Below are positions 19,095 to 29,277 of a stretch of DNA of 64,000 bases, piece after piece. Source of the stretch: an uncultured Paracoccaceae bacterium (GTDB lineage: Bacteria > Pseudomonadota > Alphaproteobacteria > Rhodobacterales > Rhodobacteraceae). A model generated the notes under the pieces. The model ran no database searches. It saw only the letters and a list, made by a program, of their open reading frames with translations, and was not told the DNA's origin. Location of the stretch: positions 1 to 64,000 of the forward strand of contig CANMUM010000009.1 of the NCBI GenBank assembly GCA_947501025.1, given 5' to 3'. A program made the position numbers and the translations under genes. Positions within the stretch are counted from its first letter, which is position 1. Each line of letters begins with the position of its first letter.

Positions 19095-20219
19095 TTAATC
19101 TGTATTTGCATCCGCCCTTGATTTTCCAGCAACTTGTTGGGCAAGAACCGCCGACATAAATCCATCAAGATCACCATCAAGAACGCCTGATGTATCTGAT
19201 GTTTCATGCCCTGTACGGAGATCTTTCACCATCTGATATGGCTGCAAAACATAACTGCGAATTTGGTTGCCCCAGCCCGCATCGCCCTTATTATCGTGGG
19301 CTTCATTGATCGCTTCATTGCGCTTGCGCATTTCCATCTCATAAAGTCGAGATTTGAGCGCCGCCATACAGTTCGCACGGTTTTGATGTTGCGATTTTTC
19401 TGAACTCGTCACCACAATATTTGTCGGAATATGGGTGATGCGAACGGCTGAATCTGTTGTGTTCACGTGCTGCCCACCTGCACCACTTGAACGAAATGTA
19501 TCAACGCGGATATCACTTGGATTGATCTCAATATCGATATTATCATCAATCACGGGATATACCCAAACAGCTGAAAAGCTTGTATGCCTTTTGGCATTGC
19601 TGTCAAATGGAGAAATCCGAACCAAACGGTGAACACCGCTCTCCGATTTCAACCAGCCATAGGCATTATGACCCTTGATTTGGTACGTCACCGATTTGAT
19701 ACCTGCTTCCTCGCCTTGGCTCTCCGCAATGCGCTCAACACTGTATCCTTTGCTCTCAGCCCATCGCACATACATCCGCGCAAGCATTGAAGCCCAGTCG
19801 CAGCTCTCCGTACCACCCGCACCCGCATTGACTTCCAAAAATGTATCATTGGCATCAACCTCACCATCGAGAAGCGCTTCGATTTCCTTTTTTGCAGCTG
19901 TCACTGCAAGGTTTTTTATAGTCTCTTCCGCATCAAGAACAATTTCTTCATCGCCCTCTTCTTCACCCATAAAAATGAGTTCTATTGCATCATCGACACC
20001 ATTGCGCAGCTCATCAAAATTCGCGATGGCATCAATAAGTCCCTGCCTGTCGCGCATCAGTTTTTGTGCCTTTTCTTGATCATCCCAGAGGTCAGGATTT
20101 TCAATCATCGCATTGAATTCCTCAAGGCGATATTGAGCCGTTTCATGATCCATGCGCTCCGCCAAAAGACCAAGTGATTTTTCAATCTCGTCAACGAGTT
20201 TTTGTATTTCTGCGCGCAT
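19095..20219 (-). CDS. prfB: peptide chain release factor 2
   Basis: 374 residues. Recognises UGA/UAA through the SPF tripeptide ([12 protein letters not shown]) and triggers peptide release through GGQ in [13 protein letters not shown]. The reading frame is continuous through the region where many bacteria need a programmed +1 frameshift, so that autoregulation is absent. It lies just downstream of the PBP1A gene on the same strand. Confidence 0.97.
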   Translation of the reverse strand: MRAEIQKLVDEIEKSLGLLAERMDHETAQYRLEEFNAMIENPDLWDDQEKAQKLMRDRQGLIDAIANFDELRNGVDDAIELIFMGEEEGDEEIVLDAEETIKNLAVTAAKKEIEALLDGEVDANDTFLEVNAGAGGTESCDWASMLARMYVRWAESKGYSVERIAESQGEEAGIKSVTYQIKGHNAYGWLKSESGVHRLVRISPFDSNAKRHTSFSAVWVYPVIDDNIDIEINPSDIRVDTFRSSGAGGQHVNTTDSAVRITHIPTNIVVTSSEKSQHQNRANCMAALKSRLYEMEMRKRNEAINEAHDNKGDAGWGNQIRSYVLQPYQMVKDLRTGHETSDTSGVLDGDLDGFMSAVLAQQVAGKSRADANTD

Positions 20220-20246
20220 TATATATGCTGTCCTAAGCTTAAAGAA

Positions 20247-22763
20247 TTAGTAGAGTCCACCACCAGAAATCGTTGCAGCAGATGGATTTTTAGGTACTGA
20301 TTTTGTCTGACCTTTAATCTTAACTTCAACTTCTCTTGGCTGTGAATTTCCTTGGTTGATCAATGGCACATCAGATCCCATTTTGAAACCACCATCAATC
20401 TGAGCAGGCGCAACACCCACATCAGGCACGGTCGTTCCACGGAAGAACATACGAACCACATTTGCACCACTTGCACCATCTGCAAGGCGCGCACCAGACA
20501 ATCGATCAATATTTACAAAATAACCTTCTTCAGGAATCTCGTACTCAAAGCCACCATGTGTTTTGAGCGCTTCAACAATGAAACGTGAGAATACAGGGCC
20601 ACATAAGCCGCCTCCAGAAGCACGTCCGTTAAGCAACGGTGTGGGGTTATCATAACCGATATAACAACCCGCAACAATATTCGGTGTAAAGCCCACAAAC
20701 CAAACATCTTTCGCTTCATTGGTCGTTCCTGTTTTGCCTGCAATTGGAAGGTTAAGTTTTCCGACCGTATTTTTTGCCGTACCGCGGGCAACAACACTTT
20801 GAAGCATGATGCGGATTTGCGTGGCTGTTACAGGGTCCATAACCTGCTCAAAATCAGACATCACACGCGGTGACTCATCAGGAGAAGCATTGCGCCCAAC
20901 ACAAGGAACACATGGACGATTATCATGCCTAAATATCGTTTTGCCTTGGCGATCTTGTACACGATCAACAACCGTTGGAGTAACAGCGCGGCCTCCATTT
21001 GCAAATGTTGAATATGCCGAAATTATTCGAAACAGAGTCGTTTCTTGTGATCCAAGTGAATTGGCCAAAACAGGATTCATCTTATCATAGACCCCATAGC
21101 GCTCACCATATGAGGCGACGATTTCCATGCCCACATCTTTAGCAAGTCGAATTGTCATCAGGTTTCGTGATTGCTCAAGTCCAGTCATCATGGGCGTTGG
21201 GCCATAAAACGCACCGCCAGCATTGCGTGGTCGCCAAAGACCTTGGGGCGTATTAATTCTGATCGGCGCATCCACAAGAATGGTATTGGGTTGCACGCCG
21301 CTATCTAAAGCAGCTGCGTATACAAATGGTTTAAATGAAGACCCAGGCTGGCGCAAAGCTTGTGTGGCGCGGTTAAAGTTTGAGCTTTCATATGAAAACC
21401 CACCCGCCATAGCCAAAACACGGCCATTGCGTGGATCAATCGCCGCAAAAGAACCCGAAACTTTTGGAATTTGTCTAAATGTCCACTGCCCTTCATCTTT
21501 TGGTTTAACCATAATCACATCACCACGTTCGAACATATCGCTCATTGCTCTGGCTTCTGCGCGTTTATTATCTTCCGTTCTATAACGTGCCCAGCGTATT
21601 TCGCTAAGCGAAAGAGTTGATAGACCTATATCCTCAATGCCAATCTCTGCAGAATCCTCACCAGCCTTAAGGATTACTGCTGGAATCCAATCTTCAATAT
21701 CTCTTGGTGCTTTTGAACTGGCAAGAGCGACCTTCCAATTTTCGGCAAGTGCTTCTTCCTCGATCTGATCAACAGGGCCATGATAATGACCAAGATTGCG
21801 ATCATATTGTTCAAGCGCAATTTGAAGAGCATTTTGTGCGGTGTTTTGCAGGTTATGATCAACCGTTGCTCTCACACTTAATCCTTCACTCAAAAGCGCC
21901 TCTTGACCAAATTTTTCAGAAAGCTGCCGACGAATTTCATCCGTAAAATAATTGCGTGGTGGACGACTAGAAGCATAGCTTTTTATATCGCCATTTTGTA
22001 CGGTAAGAATCTTGGTTTCTTTAGCGCGTAGATACTCTTTTTCTCCGATATAGCCATTCTCGAACATTTCCTCGAGCACAAAATTGCGGCGCTCACGCGC
22101 TTTATCATAATTGCGTACTGGATGTAGGTTTGAAGGCTCTGCAGGTAATGATGCCAAATAGGCAACTTCTTCAGAACTTAGCTGTTCGAGTGTTTTTGCA
22201 AAATATGTGCGTGCAGCCGCCGTAACCCCATAAGAGTTCTGCCCTAGAAAAATTTCGTTGAGATATAGACTTAGAATCTGTTCACGATCAATTTCATTCA
22301 CAAGCTTAACCGAAATCAAAGCCTCACGAATTTTACGTTCGATCTTTTGGTCACCCGAAAGAAAGAAGTTTTTTGCCACCTGCTGAGGAATGGTCGATGC
22401 ACCACGCTGCCTATCTGTAAGAACTGCATCTTGAATAGCAGACGCAATCGCCCGCACATCATAGCCTGGATGTGTATAAAAATTCTTATCCTCAGCCGAT
22501 ACAAACGCATATTTTACGAGATCTGGAATTTCATCGGCTGGTGTAAAAAGGCGTTTCTCGATGGAAAATTCATCAATGACCTTTCCTTCACCATCATAAA
22601 CTCGGCTGATTGTTGCAGGCGCATAATCATTAAGTTGAGTAAGATTTGGCAAATCACGATTGAAATAGCCAAAAATTGCGTAGATAAGCCCCAGAGCCGT
22701 TACGACGCCAAGACTAAACCAAGAGACAAGGTAACCCATAAATCGGCTTAAAAATGTTAACAA
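20247..22763 (-). CDS. mrcA: penicillin-binding protein 1A (bifunctional)
   Basis: 838 residues. One N-terminal membrane anchor (13-33); GT51 glycosyltransferase with catalytic Glu91 in SAEDKNFYTHPG and the block RGASTIPQQVAKN; an OB-like insert; then the transpeptidase with Ser475-x-x-Lys478 (SSFK), Ser532-Arg-Asn and Lys677-Thr-Gly. It polymerises and crosslinks peptidoglycan in the periplasm. The start is TTG at 22763 with GAGG 5 nt upstream; the next Met is at codon 9. It follows the amiC-type gene. Confidence 0.95.
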   Translation of the reverse strand: MLTFLSRFMGYLVSWFSLGVVTALGLIYAIFGYFNRDLPNLTQLNDYAPATISRVYDGEGKVIDEFSIEKRLFTPADEIPDLVKYAFVSAEDKNFYTHPGYDVRAIASAIQDAVLTDRQRGASTIPQQVAKNFFLSGDQKIERKIREALISVKLVNEIDREQILSLYLNEIFLGQNSYGVTAAARTYFAKTLEQLSSEEVAYLASLPAEPSNLHPVRNYDKARERRNFVLEEMFENGYIGEKEYLRAKETKILTVQNGDIKSYASSRPPRNYFTDEIRRQLSEKFGQEALLSEGLSVRATVDHNLQNTAQNALQIALEQYDRNLGHYHGPVDQIEEEALAENWKVALASSKAPRDIEDWIPAVILKAGEDSAEIGIEDIGLSTLSLSEIRWARYRTEDNKRAEARAMSDMFERGDVIMVKPKDEGQWTFRQIPKVSGSFAAIDPRNGRVLAMAGGFSYESSNFNRATQALRQPGSSFKPFVYAAALDSGVQPNTILVDAPIRINTPQGLWRPRNAGGAFYGPTPMMTGLEQSRNLMTIRLAKDVGMEIVASYGERYGVYDKMNPVLANSLGSQETTLFRIISAYSTFANGGRAVTPTVVDRVQDRQGKTIFRHDNRPCVPCVGRNASPDESPRVMSDFEQVMDPVTATQIRIMLQSVVARGTAKNTVGKLNLPIAGKTGTTNEAKDVWFVGFTPNIVAGCYIGYDNPTPLLNGRASGGGLCGPVFSRFIVEALKTHGGFEYEIPEEGYFVNIDRLSGARLADGASGANVVRMFFRGTTVPDVGVAPAQIDGGFKMGSDVPLINQGNSQPREVEVKIKGQTKSVPKNPSAATISGGGLY

Positions 22764-22877
22764 AGTCGCCTCACATCTTACACAAATATTAAAATTGAAG
22801 CCTATATCACCTATTCACAGAAAAAAATCCAGTGGCAATGATACCATTTTCAATTATCTGTTCACAAAACTCATCAG

Positions 22878-22906
22878 AATAAGGTTCCCATACCAACAAC
22901 CTTATT
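22878..22906 (-). terminator. perfect 9-bp hairpin over the amiC stop codon
   Basis: AATAAGGTT (22878-22886) and AACCTTATT (22898-22906) pair perfectly around an 11-nt loop, and the amiC TAA (22904-22902) is inside the stem. No T run follows, so it is not a standard intrinsic terminator. It may protect the mRNA end, reduce read-through into mrcA or affect termination of translation. Confidence 0.4.
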
Positions 22907-24089
22907 CCTCTGCATGATCATCTGGATAAAAAATCGCATCAAGGGCGGCCAATAATTTCACGCTAATCAGCTCTATCCACTGCTCATCTTGCAAGGATTC
23001 TCGATCTTTTTGATTGGACAAATATCCGAGTTCAAGAAGGAGTGATGGCACTTCAGGGGCCTTTAGAACTGCAAATGCAGCGCTTTCAATTTTCGTCTTG
23101 CGTGCCATTTCACCATTAGACCAGCTCAGCTGAACCAATTTCGCTAATTTCTCCGCCTTTTCGCGTGAGTCAATTTGAGCTAAATCCGTTAACACATTGG
23201 TGAGATCGCTAATATCACCTTCAAGATATTCGCCCGCAAACAAGTCGACGCGATTTTCAAAAACCGCAAATTTCTCAGCGTTTTCACTAGTTGCCGATTC
23301 TGACAGAAGGTAAACTGTGCTTCCCTGCGCATCTCCAACCTCAACAGTATCCGCATGGATCGACAAAAATAGATCAGCCCCAAGTTGCTCTCCCAAGCGA
23401 CGCCTATTGAGAAGAGAGACAAACACATCATTTTCACGTGTTAAGGCGACTCTATAACGCTCACTATTGAGCAAAACATTTGCAATCACCCGTGATGCGC
23501 TCATTGTAATGAGCTTTTCACTGACGCCATCACGAACAGCACCTGGATCAACACCACCATGCCCAGGATCAATCACCACAAGAGGCAGTTCTGGAGCGCC
23601 TATTGTTTCTGGGAGCTTTTCATAGCCTAGATCTCCGCCCGTATAACCAAGGGATTCTGTCAAATCTTGAAAGCCTTCTTCATCCGTTTTTTCCAAAACT
23701 AGCCGCAAACCTGTGCGCCCATCCAAGGCTTTGCTTGAAGATACCAGAGACTGGACCTTATAAGGCTCTTGAAAGGTTATCACGATACGGCCACCCGATT
23801 GAGTGCGTCCAAAATTGACACGCTCAATACCCGCTATGCCTTGCCCAAAATCAAACGGTAGATCAGCAAAATCAATATCGTCAAAATCCAAAACCAATCG
23901 GTATGGGAAGTGTAGATATCGGACTTTTGGCGAATTGGGTTCCGATAACGCAATTTCAATTTCGACATCACCAAACAATTTTTTTGAAAACGAGCTACCT
24001 TCAGACTCCACGATCGTTTGGGCTTGCAGCGGCAAAAATCCGCATAGTAGCAAAAGCAAACAAAGCTGTCTTAAGGGTAAATAATGCAC
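22902..24089 (-). CDS. amiC: N-acetylmuramoyl-L-alanine amidase, AmiC type
   Basis: 395 residues: signal peptide (LCLLLLLCGFLPLQAQ), AMIN domain (about 30-135) for septal peptidoglycan targeting, and a zinc Amidase_3 domain from residue 165. Zinc ligands and catalysis are visible in VVIDPGHGGVDPGAV, SIHADT and LLLELGYLSNQKD. It splits septal peptidoglycan for daughter-cell separation and is co-oriented with PBP1A. The start is GTG at 24089, with AGGA 5 nt upstream. Confidence 0.94.
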   Translation of the reverse strand: MHYLPLRQLCLLLLLCGFLPLQAQTIVESEGSSFSKKLFGDVEIEIALSEPNSPKVRYLHFPYRLVLDFDDIDFADLPFDFGQGIAGIERVNFGRTQSGGRIVITFQEPYKVQSLVSSSKALDGRTGLRLVLEKTDEEGFQDLTESLGYTGGDLGYEKLPETIGAPELPLVVIDPGHGGVDPGAVRDGVSEKLITMSASRVIANVLLNSERYRVALTRENDVFVSLLNRRRLGEQLGADLFLSIHADTVEVGDAQGSTVYLLSESATSENAEKFAVFENRVDLFAGEYLEGDISDLTNVLTDLAQIDSREKAEKLAKLVQLSWSNGEMARKTKIESAAFAVLKAPEVPSLLLELGYLSNQKDRESLQDEQWIELISVKLLAALDAIFYPDDHAEE

Positions 24090-24487
24090 AGAAATCCTAA
24101 TAATTGTCGCTATGACCTTTTCAAAAACGAATATATCGGCTAAAACTTAGAAAGGACAAGGGACAATCCCTATCCATAACAAATTTCTTACCTTCGCTTT
24201 TTTGCGCAGGAACGGATTGAAAAACGCAATAATTTAGTCTTTGCGAAAACAAACCGAAGAGACATGGCGCTAGCCGCCCAATACATCCGCCGAGAAATCG
24301 GCATAAATGAAATCGAGAACGACGCGAATGAACGCTGGTCAACACCATAACAATATTTTCCAAATAATTACATTATTTGCAAGACAGCTTTGCCATGAAT
24401 TGGGCACATTCCTCCGTCAATTTCCCAAATATTATCAGCACCTTACACTGCCAAAGCAGGCGTTTTTGCTGATTAAGGTATCACAAA
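24090..24487. other. divergent control region of amiC and rne
   Basis: 398 nt without a supported gene; an 80-codon minus-strand frame here shows no ribosome-binding site or family features. It must hold promoters for both divergent units and the rne 5' leader, a common site of RNase E autoregulation. I found no clear hairpin or riboswitch. Confidence 0.5.
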
Positions 24488-27202
24488 ATGGCACGAAAAA
24501 TGTTAATCGACGCAACACATTCCGAGGAAACTCGGGTTGTGGTTGTGAATGGCAATAAGGTTGAAGAATTTGATTTTGATGCAACAGCACGCGGACTAAT
24601 TACTGGCAATATCTATCTCGCGAAAGTCACGCGCGTTGAACCGTCACTCCAAGCTGCATTCGTAGATTATGGCGGAAACCGTCATGGTTTTCTGGCGTTT
24701 TCAGAAATACATCCTGATTACTATCAAATCCCACAAGCTGATCGCGATGCTTTGATGCAAGAAGAAATCGAGCATGCCGAAGCTGAGGATGAAGAAGAAG
24801 ATCAACAAGCTCAAGAAGACGCAAAGCCGAAAAAATCACGCTCGCGTTCACGCAGAAGCAATTCACGCAACCGCAACAAAGCCGAAGGCTCCGTCACTGA
24901 AGATAAAGTTCAAAGTGACATTGTTGAAGGCGAATCTGTGGAGGCTGAGAATGTCGAGAATGAATCCGATGCACCAAAACCAGAAGCACCTAAAAGTGAT
25001 TCAGATGAACCCATTGCCGAAATCGAAGTAGCAACCGATAATAGCAAAGATGTTGATGCGCAAGAGGAACCAATTACCGAAGTTACAGAAGACGTTAAGG
25101 ATTCTGAGGACGCAAAGCCGAAAAAATCGCGCTCACGCAAACGCCCTGCTCGCAAATCAGCCGAATCTGTTCTTGATGACCCCCGTGACGCAGATGGTGA
25201 ATCAAGCGATGTTGAAGAGGTTTCCACAAGTGATGACGACGAGGTTCGTGCAACACGCAACCGCCCATCAAAATCACGAGCGCCACGTGTGCGTCCACAT
25301 AATCGTTATCAAATTCAAGAAGTTGTCAAAGTTCGTCAAATCATTCTTGTCCAAGTGATTAAAGAAGAGCGCGGCAATAAAGGCGCAGCACTCACAACAT
25401 ATCTGAGCTTACCAGGTCGCTACTGTGTATTAATGCCCAACACGGCGCGTGGTGGAGGGATTTCACGCAAAGTTGCCAATATTCAAGACCGCAAACGTTT
25501 GAAAACGCTTGTAAAAAACTTTAATGTTCCAAAGGGAGCTGGCTTAATCATTCGCACGGCTGGGGCAAAAGAAGATAGCGCTGAGATCGAACGTGATTAT
25601 GCGTTTTTAACGCGCCAATGGAATAAAATCCGCGAACTCACACTCGCTTCAAGCGCCCCTACTGCCGTTTATGCCGAAAGCGGGCCGATCAAGCGCGCCA
25701 TTCGCGATCTCCTAACGACTGATACTGAAGAGGTTCTTGTTGAAGGTCAAAAAGGCTTTGATGAAGCTCAAGAATATATGAACATCATCATGCCAGAGCG
25801 CGTCAATGATGTAAAACTTTACGAAGATACAATGCCGCTATTTAGCCGTTATCAAGTCGAAAGCTATTTGGCAGCTATGTTCAATCCAATTGTTCAGCTT
25901 CCATCTGGTGGATATCTTGTATTTGGCGTTACCGAGGCTTTGATTGCTGTTGATGTGAACTCTGGTCGCTCAACAAAAGAGTCTTCCATCGAAGAAACGG
26001 CTGTGAAAACAAATCTTGAAGCTGCGACAGAAGTGGCGCGCCAATTGAAACTCCGCGATCTGGCGGGTTTGGTTGTCATTGACTTTATCGATATGGAACA
26101 GCGCCGTCATCAATCTGATGTGGAAAGCCGTCTCAAAGAGGCTTTGCGCAAAGATCGTGCGCGTATTCAAGTTGGTCGAATTTCAAGCTTTGGATTGCTC
26201 GAAATGTCACGCCAACGTTTGCGCACAGGCCTCGCTGAGGCAACGACATTGCCCTGCCCGCATTGTTCAGGCACAGGCATTCAGCGTTCTGATGATAGTT
26301 TGGCCCTTGCCGTTATCCGTGCGATTGAAGAAGAAATCGCAAGAGGTCGTTCAAACCAAATCGCTGCTCATGTGCCTATGGATGTTGCCAATTTCTTATT
26401 CAATGAGAAACGCGATCACATAAACGGTTTCGAGGAACGTCATGGCGTGACGGTGAAAATCGTTGCGGATCCTGAGCAAATTGCTCCCAATTACAAGCTC
26501 GAGAAATCTAAAATTTCAGGAAAACCTGTGCCAAAGGCTGCGGCTCCAATTACCGCTGAAAGCGTCATGGAATCGGTTGCAGATGATGAGGCCAAACCCG
26601 CAAAACGGCGTCGTCGTCGTGGCGGCAAGGGTCGTAATAAAAACGCGAATAACGAGAATAATAGCGTAGAAAACAACTCAGAAGTGAACGAAGACTCAAA
26701 AGAAACAAATGAAGCGCAGCCTGTTGAGGTTTCTGAGGAAAATGTTGAGGAAAAGCCCAAAAAGCGCACACGTTCGCGTCGCAAACCAAAAGCAGATGTA
26801 GAGGTTTCAACCGAAGAAGTGAAATCAGCTGAAACGGCACCATCAGATGCGCCAAGTGATACAGCTGAGGAAAAGCCGGCTCCCAAAAAACGTGCGCCAC
26901 GCAAAACCAAAGCTCAAAAAGATGCTGAAATAAGCGCTGACGCGCCTGATGAAGTTGTGAAAGAAAAGCCAAAACGCACAAGACGTAAAAAAGCCGATGA
27001 TGCCGTTTCAGAGGAGACTAAAACTGAGGAAAAGCCGAAAAAAGCGCGCAAGAAGGCACCCGTAAAAAAGGCCAAGAAGGAAGAGACTGCAAAGGCGCCC
27101 GTGATTGAAGAAGCGCCAATAGAAACCAAGTCAATGAGCTTTGAACCAGAAGCACCCGCAGAGAAGCCAAAGCCTAAGAAAAAGGGTTGGTGGAGCCTCT
27201 AA
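24488..27202 (+). CDS. rne: ribonuclease E with S1-domain insertion
   Basis: 904 residues. The S1 RNA-binding domain is split: its first strands (36-75) and last strands (from about 276) are separated by a 180-residue acidic/basic insert typical of alphaproteobacterial RNase E. Catalytic Asp489 (VDVNSGRST) and Asp532 (VIDFIDM), and the zinc-link Cys590-x-x-Cys593 (CPHC), are intact. The tail (from about 690) is a Glu/Lys/Arg/Pro-rich degradosome scaffold ending KKKGWWSL. It starts mRNA decay and processes rRNA. The insert and tail contain internal duplications. Confidence 0.96.
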   Translation: MARKMLIDATHSEETRVVVVNGNKVEEFDFDATARGLITGNIYLAKVTRVEPSLQAAFVDYGGNRHGFLAFSEIHPDYYQIPQADRDALMQEEIEHAEAEDEEEDQQAQEDAKPKKSRSRSRRSNSRNRNKAEGSVTEDKVQSDIVEGESVEAENVENESDAPKPEAPKSDSDEPIAEIEVATDNSKDVDAQEEPITEVTEDVKDSEDAKPKKSRSRKRPARKSAESVLDDPRDADGESSDVEEVSTSDDDEVRATRNRPSKSRAPRVRPHNRYQIQEVVKVRQIILVQVIKEERGNKGAALTTYLSLPGRYCVLMPNTARGGGISRKVANIQDRKRLKTLVKNFNVPKGAGLIIRTAGAKEDSAEIERDYAFLTRQWNKIRELTLASSAPTAVYAESGPIKRAIRDLLTTDTEEVLVEGQKGFDEAQEYMNIIMPERVNDVKLYEDTMPLFSRYQVESYLAAMFNPIVQLPSGGYLVFGVTEALIAVDVNSGRSTKESSIEETAVKTNLEAATEVARQLKLRDLAGLVVIDFIDMEQRRHQSDVESRLKEALRKDRARIQVGRISSFGLLEMSRQRLRTGLAEATTLPCPHCSGTGIQRSDDSLALAVIRAIEEEIARGRSNQIAAHVPMDVANFLFNEKRDHINGFEERHGVTVKIVADPEQIAPNYKLEKSKISGKPVPKAAAPITAESVMESVADDEAKPAKRRRRRGGKGRNKNANNENNSVENNSEVNEDSKETNEAQPVEVSEENVEEKPKKRTRSRRKPKADVEVSTEEVKSAETAPSDAPSDTAEEKPAPKKRAPRKTKAQKDAEISADAPDEVVKEKPKRTRRKKADDAVSEETKTEEKPKKARKKAPVKKAKKEETAKAPVIEEAPIETKSMSFEPEAPAEKPKPKKKGWWSL

Positions 27203-27227
27203 ATTCAAGAAATCATTGAATATTAAA

Positions 27228-27252
27228 AGCTGTCCTTCGGGGCGGCTTTTTA
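27228..27252. terminator. bidirectional intrinsic terminator between rne and the aminotransferase
   Basis: AGCTGTCC-TTCG-GGGCGGCT (27228-27247) with eight pairs including two G-T and a stable TTCG loop, followed by TTTTT on plus and TTTTAAT on minus. It serves the two convergent genes. Confidence 0.88.
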
Positions 27253-28386
27253 TTGTGAATGATACCAGTTTTTCAAACGGACAATGCCCTCAACGATATC
27301 AGCTTCCGAGCGAGCATAAGAAAGTCTCACAAATTTTCCACCACGTATCGGATCAAAATCCCAGCCTGGTGTTGCAGCCAATCCAAAACCTAACCAGTCT
27401 CGAACAAGATCGCGGCTATCCGTGCAGATATCTGACACATCAATATAATAGTAAAATCCACCATCTGCAGGGCTAAATTTATCAAAACCGATCTCTGGCA
27501 ATGCCTTGGCAAGATGAGTACGATTTCGGGCATAAACTTGCATATTCGCTTCACATTCATCATGCGCATCAAGTGCGCCTAATGCTGCTATTTGTGAAAT
27601 ATGTGGCGGGCAAATGAACATATTTTGTGCCAAAGGCTCCATAATCTTGATCAACTCCTCAGGAACAACCATCCAGCCCAAACGCCAGCCAGTCATCGAA
27701 TAATATTTAGAAAAACTATTTATAATCAACGAACTATCATTTATTTCTAATGCGGATGTCGCTCGATTTTCATAGGTCAACCCATGATATATCTCATCGG
27801 AAATAAACGGGACTTTCTCGCTTTCAGCTTTTTCAATAAGCGCGCGTAGTTTTAGCTCACTCAGAACTGTTCCTGTGGGGTTTGCTGGTGAAGCAACAAG
27901 GACGCCATCCATATCACGCGCATCAATATCCGAAGGAATAGGTTGAAATCCATTTTCAATTTCTGTCACAATACCAACGGGATTGAGAGACAGCGCTTTC
28001 AAAATATTGCGATAACTTGGGTAACCTGGCTCAGCAATCCCAACACGCTCATCCGCATCAAATAAAGTGATAAATGCCAGCTGAAATGCGGCTGAAGACC
28101 CAGTGGTTAAAATGATGCGCGAAGGATCTATATCACGGTCAATTTCACGCTTATATTTGGCCGAAATTGCTGATCGAAGATCATCACGACCCATAGCAAG
28201 CGTATAGCCCATCGGATCGGCCAAATGCTTCATAACATTTGCCCGCGCAAACTCTGGTGCAGCTGTTCCTGGCTGACCAACCTCCATATGGATCATATGT
28301 TGCCCCTCAGCCTCACGTCTTGTGGCTTCGGTCATGATTTCCATCACCAAAAATGGATCAACTTCTGCGCGTTTTGAAACCTTCAT
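27250..28386 (-). CDS. class I/II PLP-dependent aminotransferase
   Basis: 378 residues from the ATG at 28386, which has AAGGA 7 nt upstream; an upstream in-frame extension of 28 residues looks untranslated. PLP lysine is Lys227 in NSFSKYYSMTGWRLGW, preceded by SPANPTGTVL (170) and SDEIYHGLTY. This is the aspartate-aminotransferase (AspC-like, Ib) fold. The exact substrate, whether aspartate, aromatic amino acids or alanine, cannot be told. Monocistronic, convergent to rne. Confidence 0.9.
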   Translation of the reverse strand: MKVSKRAEVDPFLVMEIMTEATRREAEGQHMIHMEVGQPGTAAPEFARANVMKHLADPMGYTLAMGRDDLRSAISAKYKREIDRDIDPSRIILTTGSSAAFQLAFITLFDADERVGIAEPGYPSYRNILKALSLNPVGIVTEIENGFQPIPSDIDARDMDGVLVASPANPTGTVLSELKLRALIEKAESEKVPFISDEIYHGLTYENRATSALEINDSSLIINSFSKYYSMTGWRLGWMVVPEELIKIMEPLAQNMFICPPHISQIAALGALDAHDECEANMQVYARNRTHLAKALPEIGFDKFSPADGGFYYYIDVSDICTDSRDLVRDWLGFGLAATPGWDFDPIRGGKFVRLSYARSEADIVEGIVRLKNWYHSQ

Positions 28387-28512
28387 AGACAATCCTTTTC
28401 GCCTTTCTATAAGAAAAAAATTACAGTTTCCAGTTTGAAAATTTAGCATTGGGGGTTTGACCTTAACCACGCAAACCAGTACAGCTTAAAAGAATATAAA
28501 TGGAGCCGATTT

Positions 28513-29247
28513 TTGAGAAAAATTTTACTATCCGCGGGCGTTGCAGCAATTGCATTTTCGTCAAACGCGCAAGAGGCCGTAGAGATTGGCAGCGAAGCAT
28601 TTGGCGAGGCTGTTCGTGAATATCTTTTGACAAATCCGGGTGTGATTTTTGAAGCGGTTGATATCTATAATGCACAACAAGAAGCTCTTGCTGAACAAAG
28701 TGCTCAAACAGCATTAAGTGAACTTATGCCTGCGCTTCTTGATGAAAGCACAGCACTGATTCTTGGTAATGTTGATGCCGAAATCGCGATTGTGGAGTTT
28801 ATTGATTACAATTGTGGATATTGCCGAAAAGCCCATGAGGCGGTCGAAGCAATTCTTGAAAAGCATCAAGATGTGAAAGTGATTATCCGCCACCTGCCAA
28901 TCCTCTCTCAAGGCTCACTTGATGCGGCAAAGGTCGCTTGGATTGTACAGCAGAAATTCGGCAATGAGAGTGCTGTTGCATTTCACAATGCGGTTTATAA
29001 GATCAATGGTCAAATCGACTTAGAAACAGCTCTCGAGCTTGCAAGTAATTTGGGGCATGATCGTGCGCAGATCGAATCCGAACTTGAAAGCCCTGCATTT
29101 TTCGAACAAATTTCACTTATTCATGAAGCTGCAGGCCGTCTAAAAATTGAAGGCACACCTGGATTTATCATTGGTGATGAGATTATTCGCGGATATATTC
29201 CAGAAGAACAAATGGTAGAAATCATCGATTCCATCCGCAAAAAATAA
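28513..29247 (+). CDS. DsbA-family thiol:disulfide oxidoreductase
   Basis: 244 residues. Signal peptide (RKILLSAGVAAIAFSSNAQ), a helical N-terminal segment (30-80) as in ScsC/BdbD-like proteins, and a thioredoxin fold with Cys101-Gly-Tyr-Cys104 in DYNCGYCRKAHE and the cis-Pro loop GTPGFIIGD. It acts in the periplasm on disulfides; oxidase or isomerase is undecided. The start is TTG at 28513 with GGAG 7 nt upstream; no better ATG gives a signal peptide. It lies 31 nt before accB. Confidence 0.9.
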   Translation: MRKILLSAGVAAIAFSSNAQEAVEIGSEAFGEAVREYLLTNPGVIFEAVDIYNAQQEALAEQSAQTALSELMPALLDESTALILGNVDAEIAIVEFIDYNCGYCRKAHEAVEAILEKHQDVKVIIRHLPILSQGSLDAAKVAWIVQQKFGNESAVAFHNAVYKINGQIDLETALELASNLGHDRAQIESELESPAFFEQISLIHEAAGRLKIEGTPGFIIGDEIIRGYIPEEQMVEIIDSIRKK

Positions 29248-29277
29248 AAACAATCGTAAAAAATAAACGAGGACAAC

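Noticed and set aside
19095-20219. Programmed frameshift in prfB
   Set aside because: The frame is continuous from the ATG through the region where the frameshift would be.
24121-24363. 80-codon minus-strand ORF between amiC and rne
   Set aside because: No ribosome-binding site or recognisable domain; composition looks like translated non-coding DNA in a promoter region.
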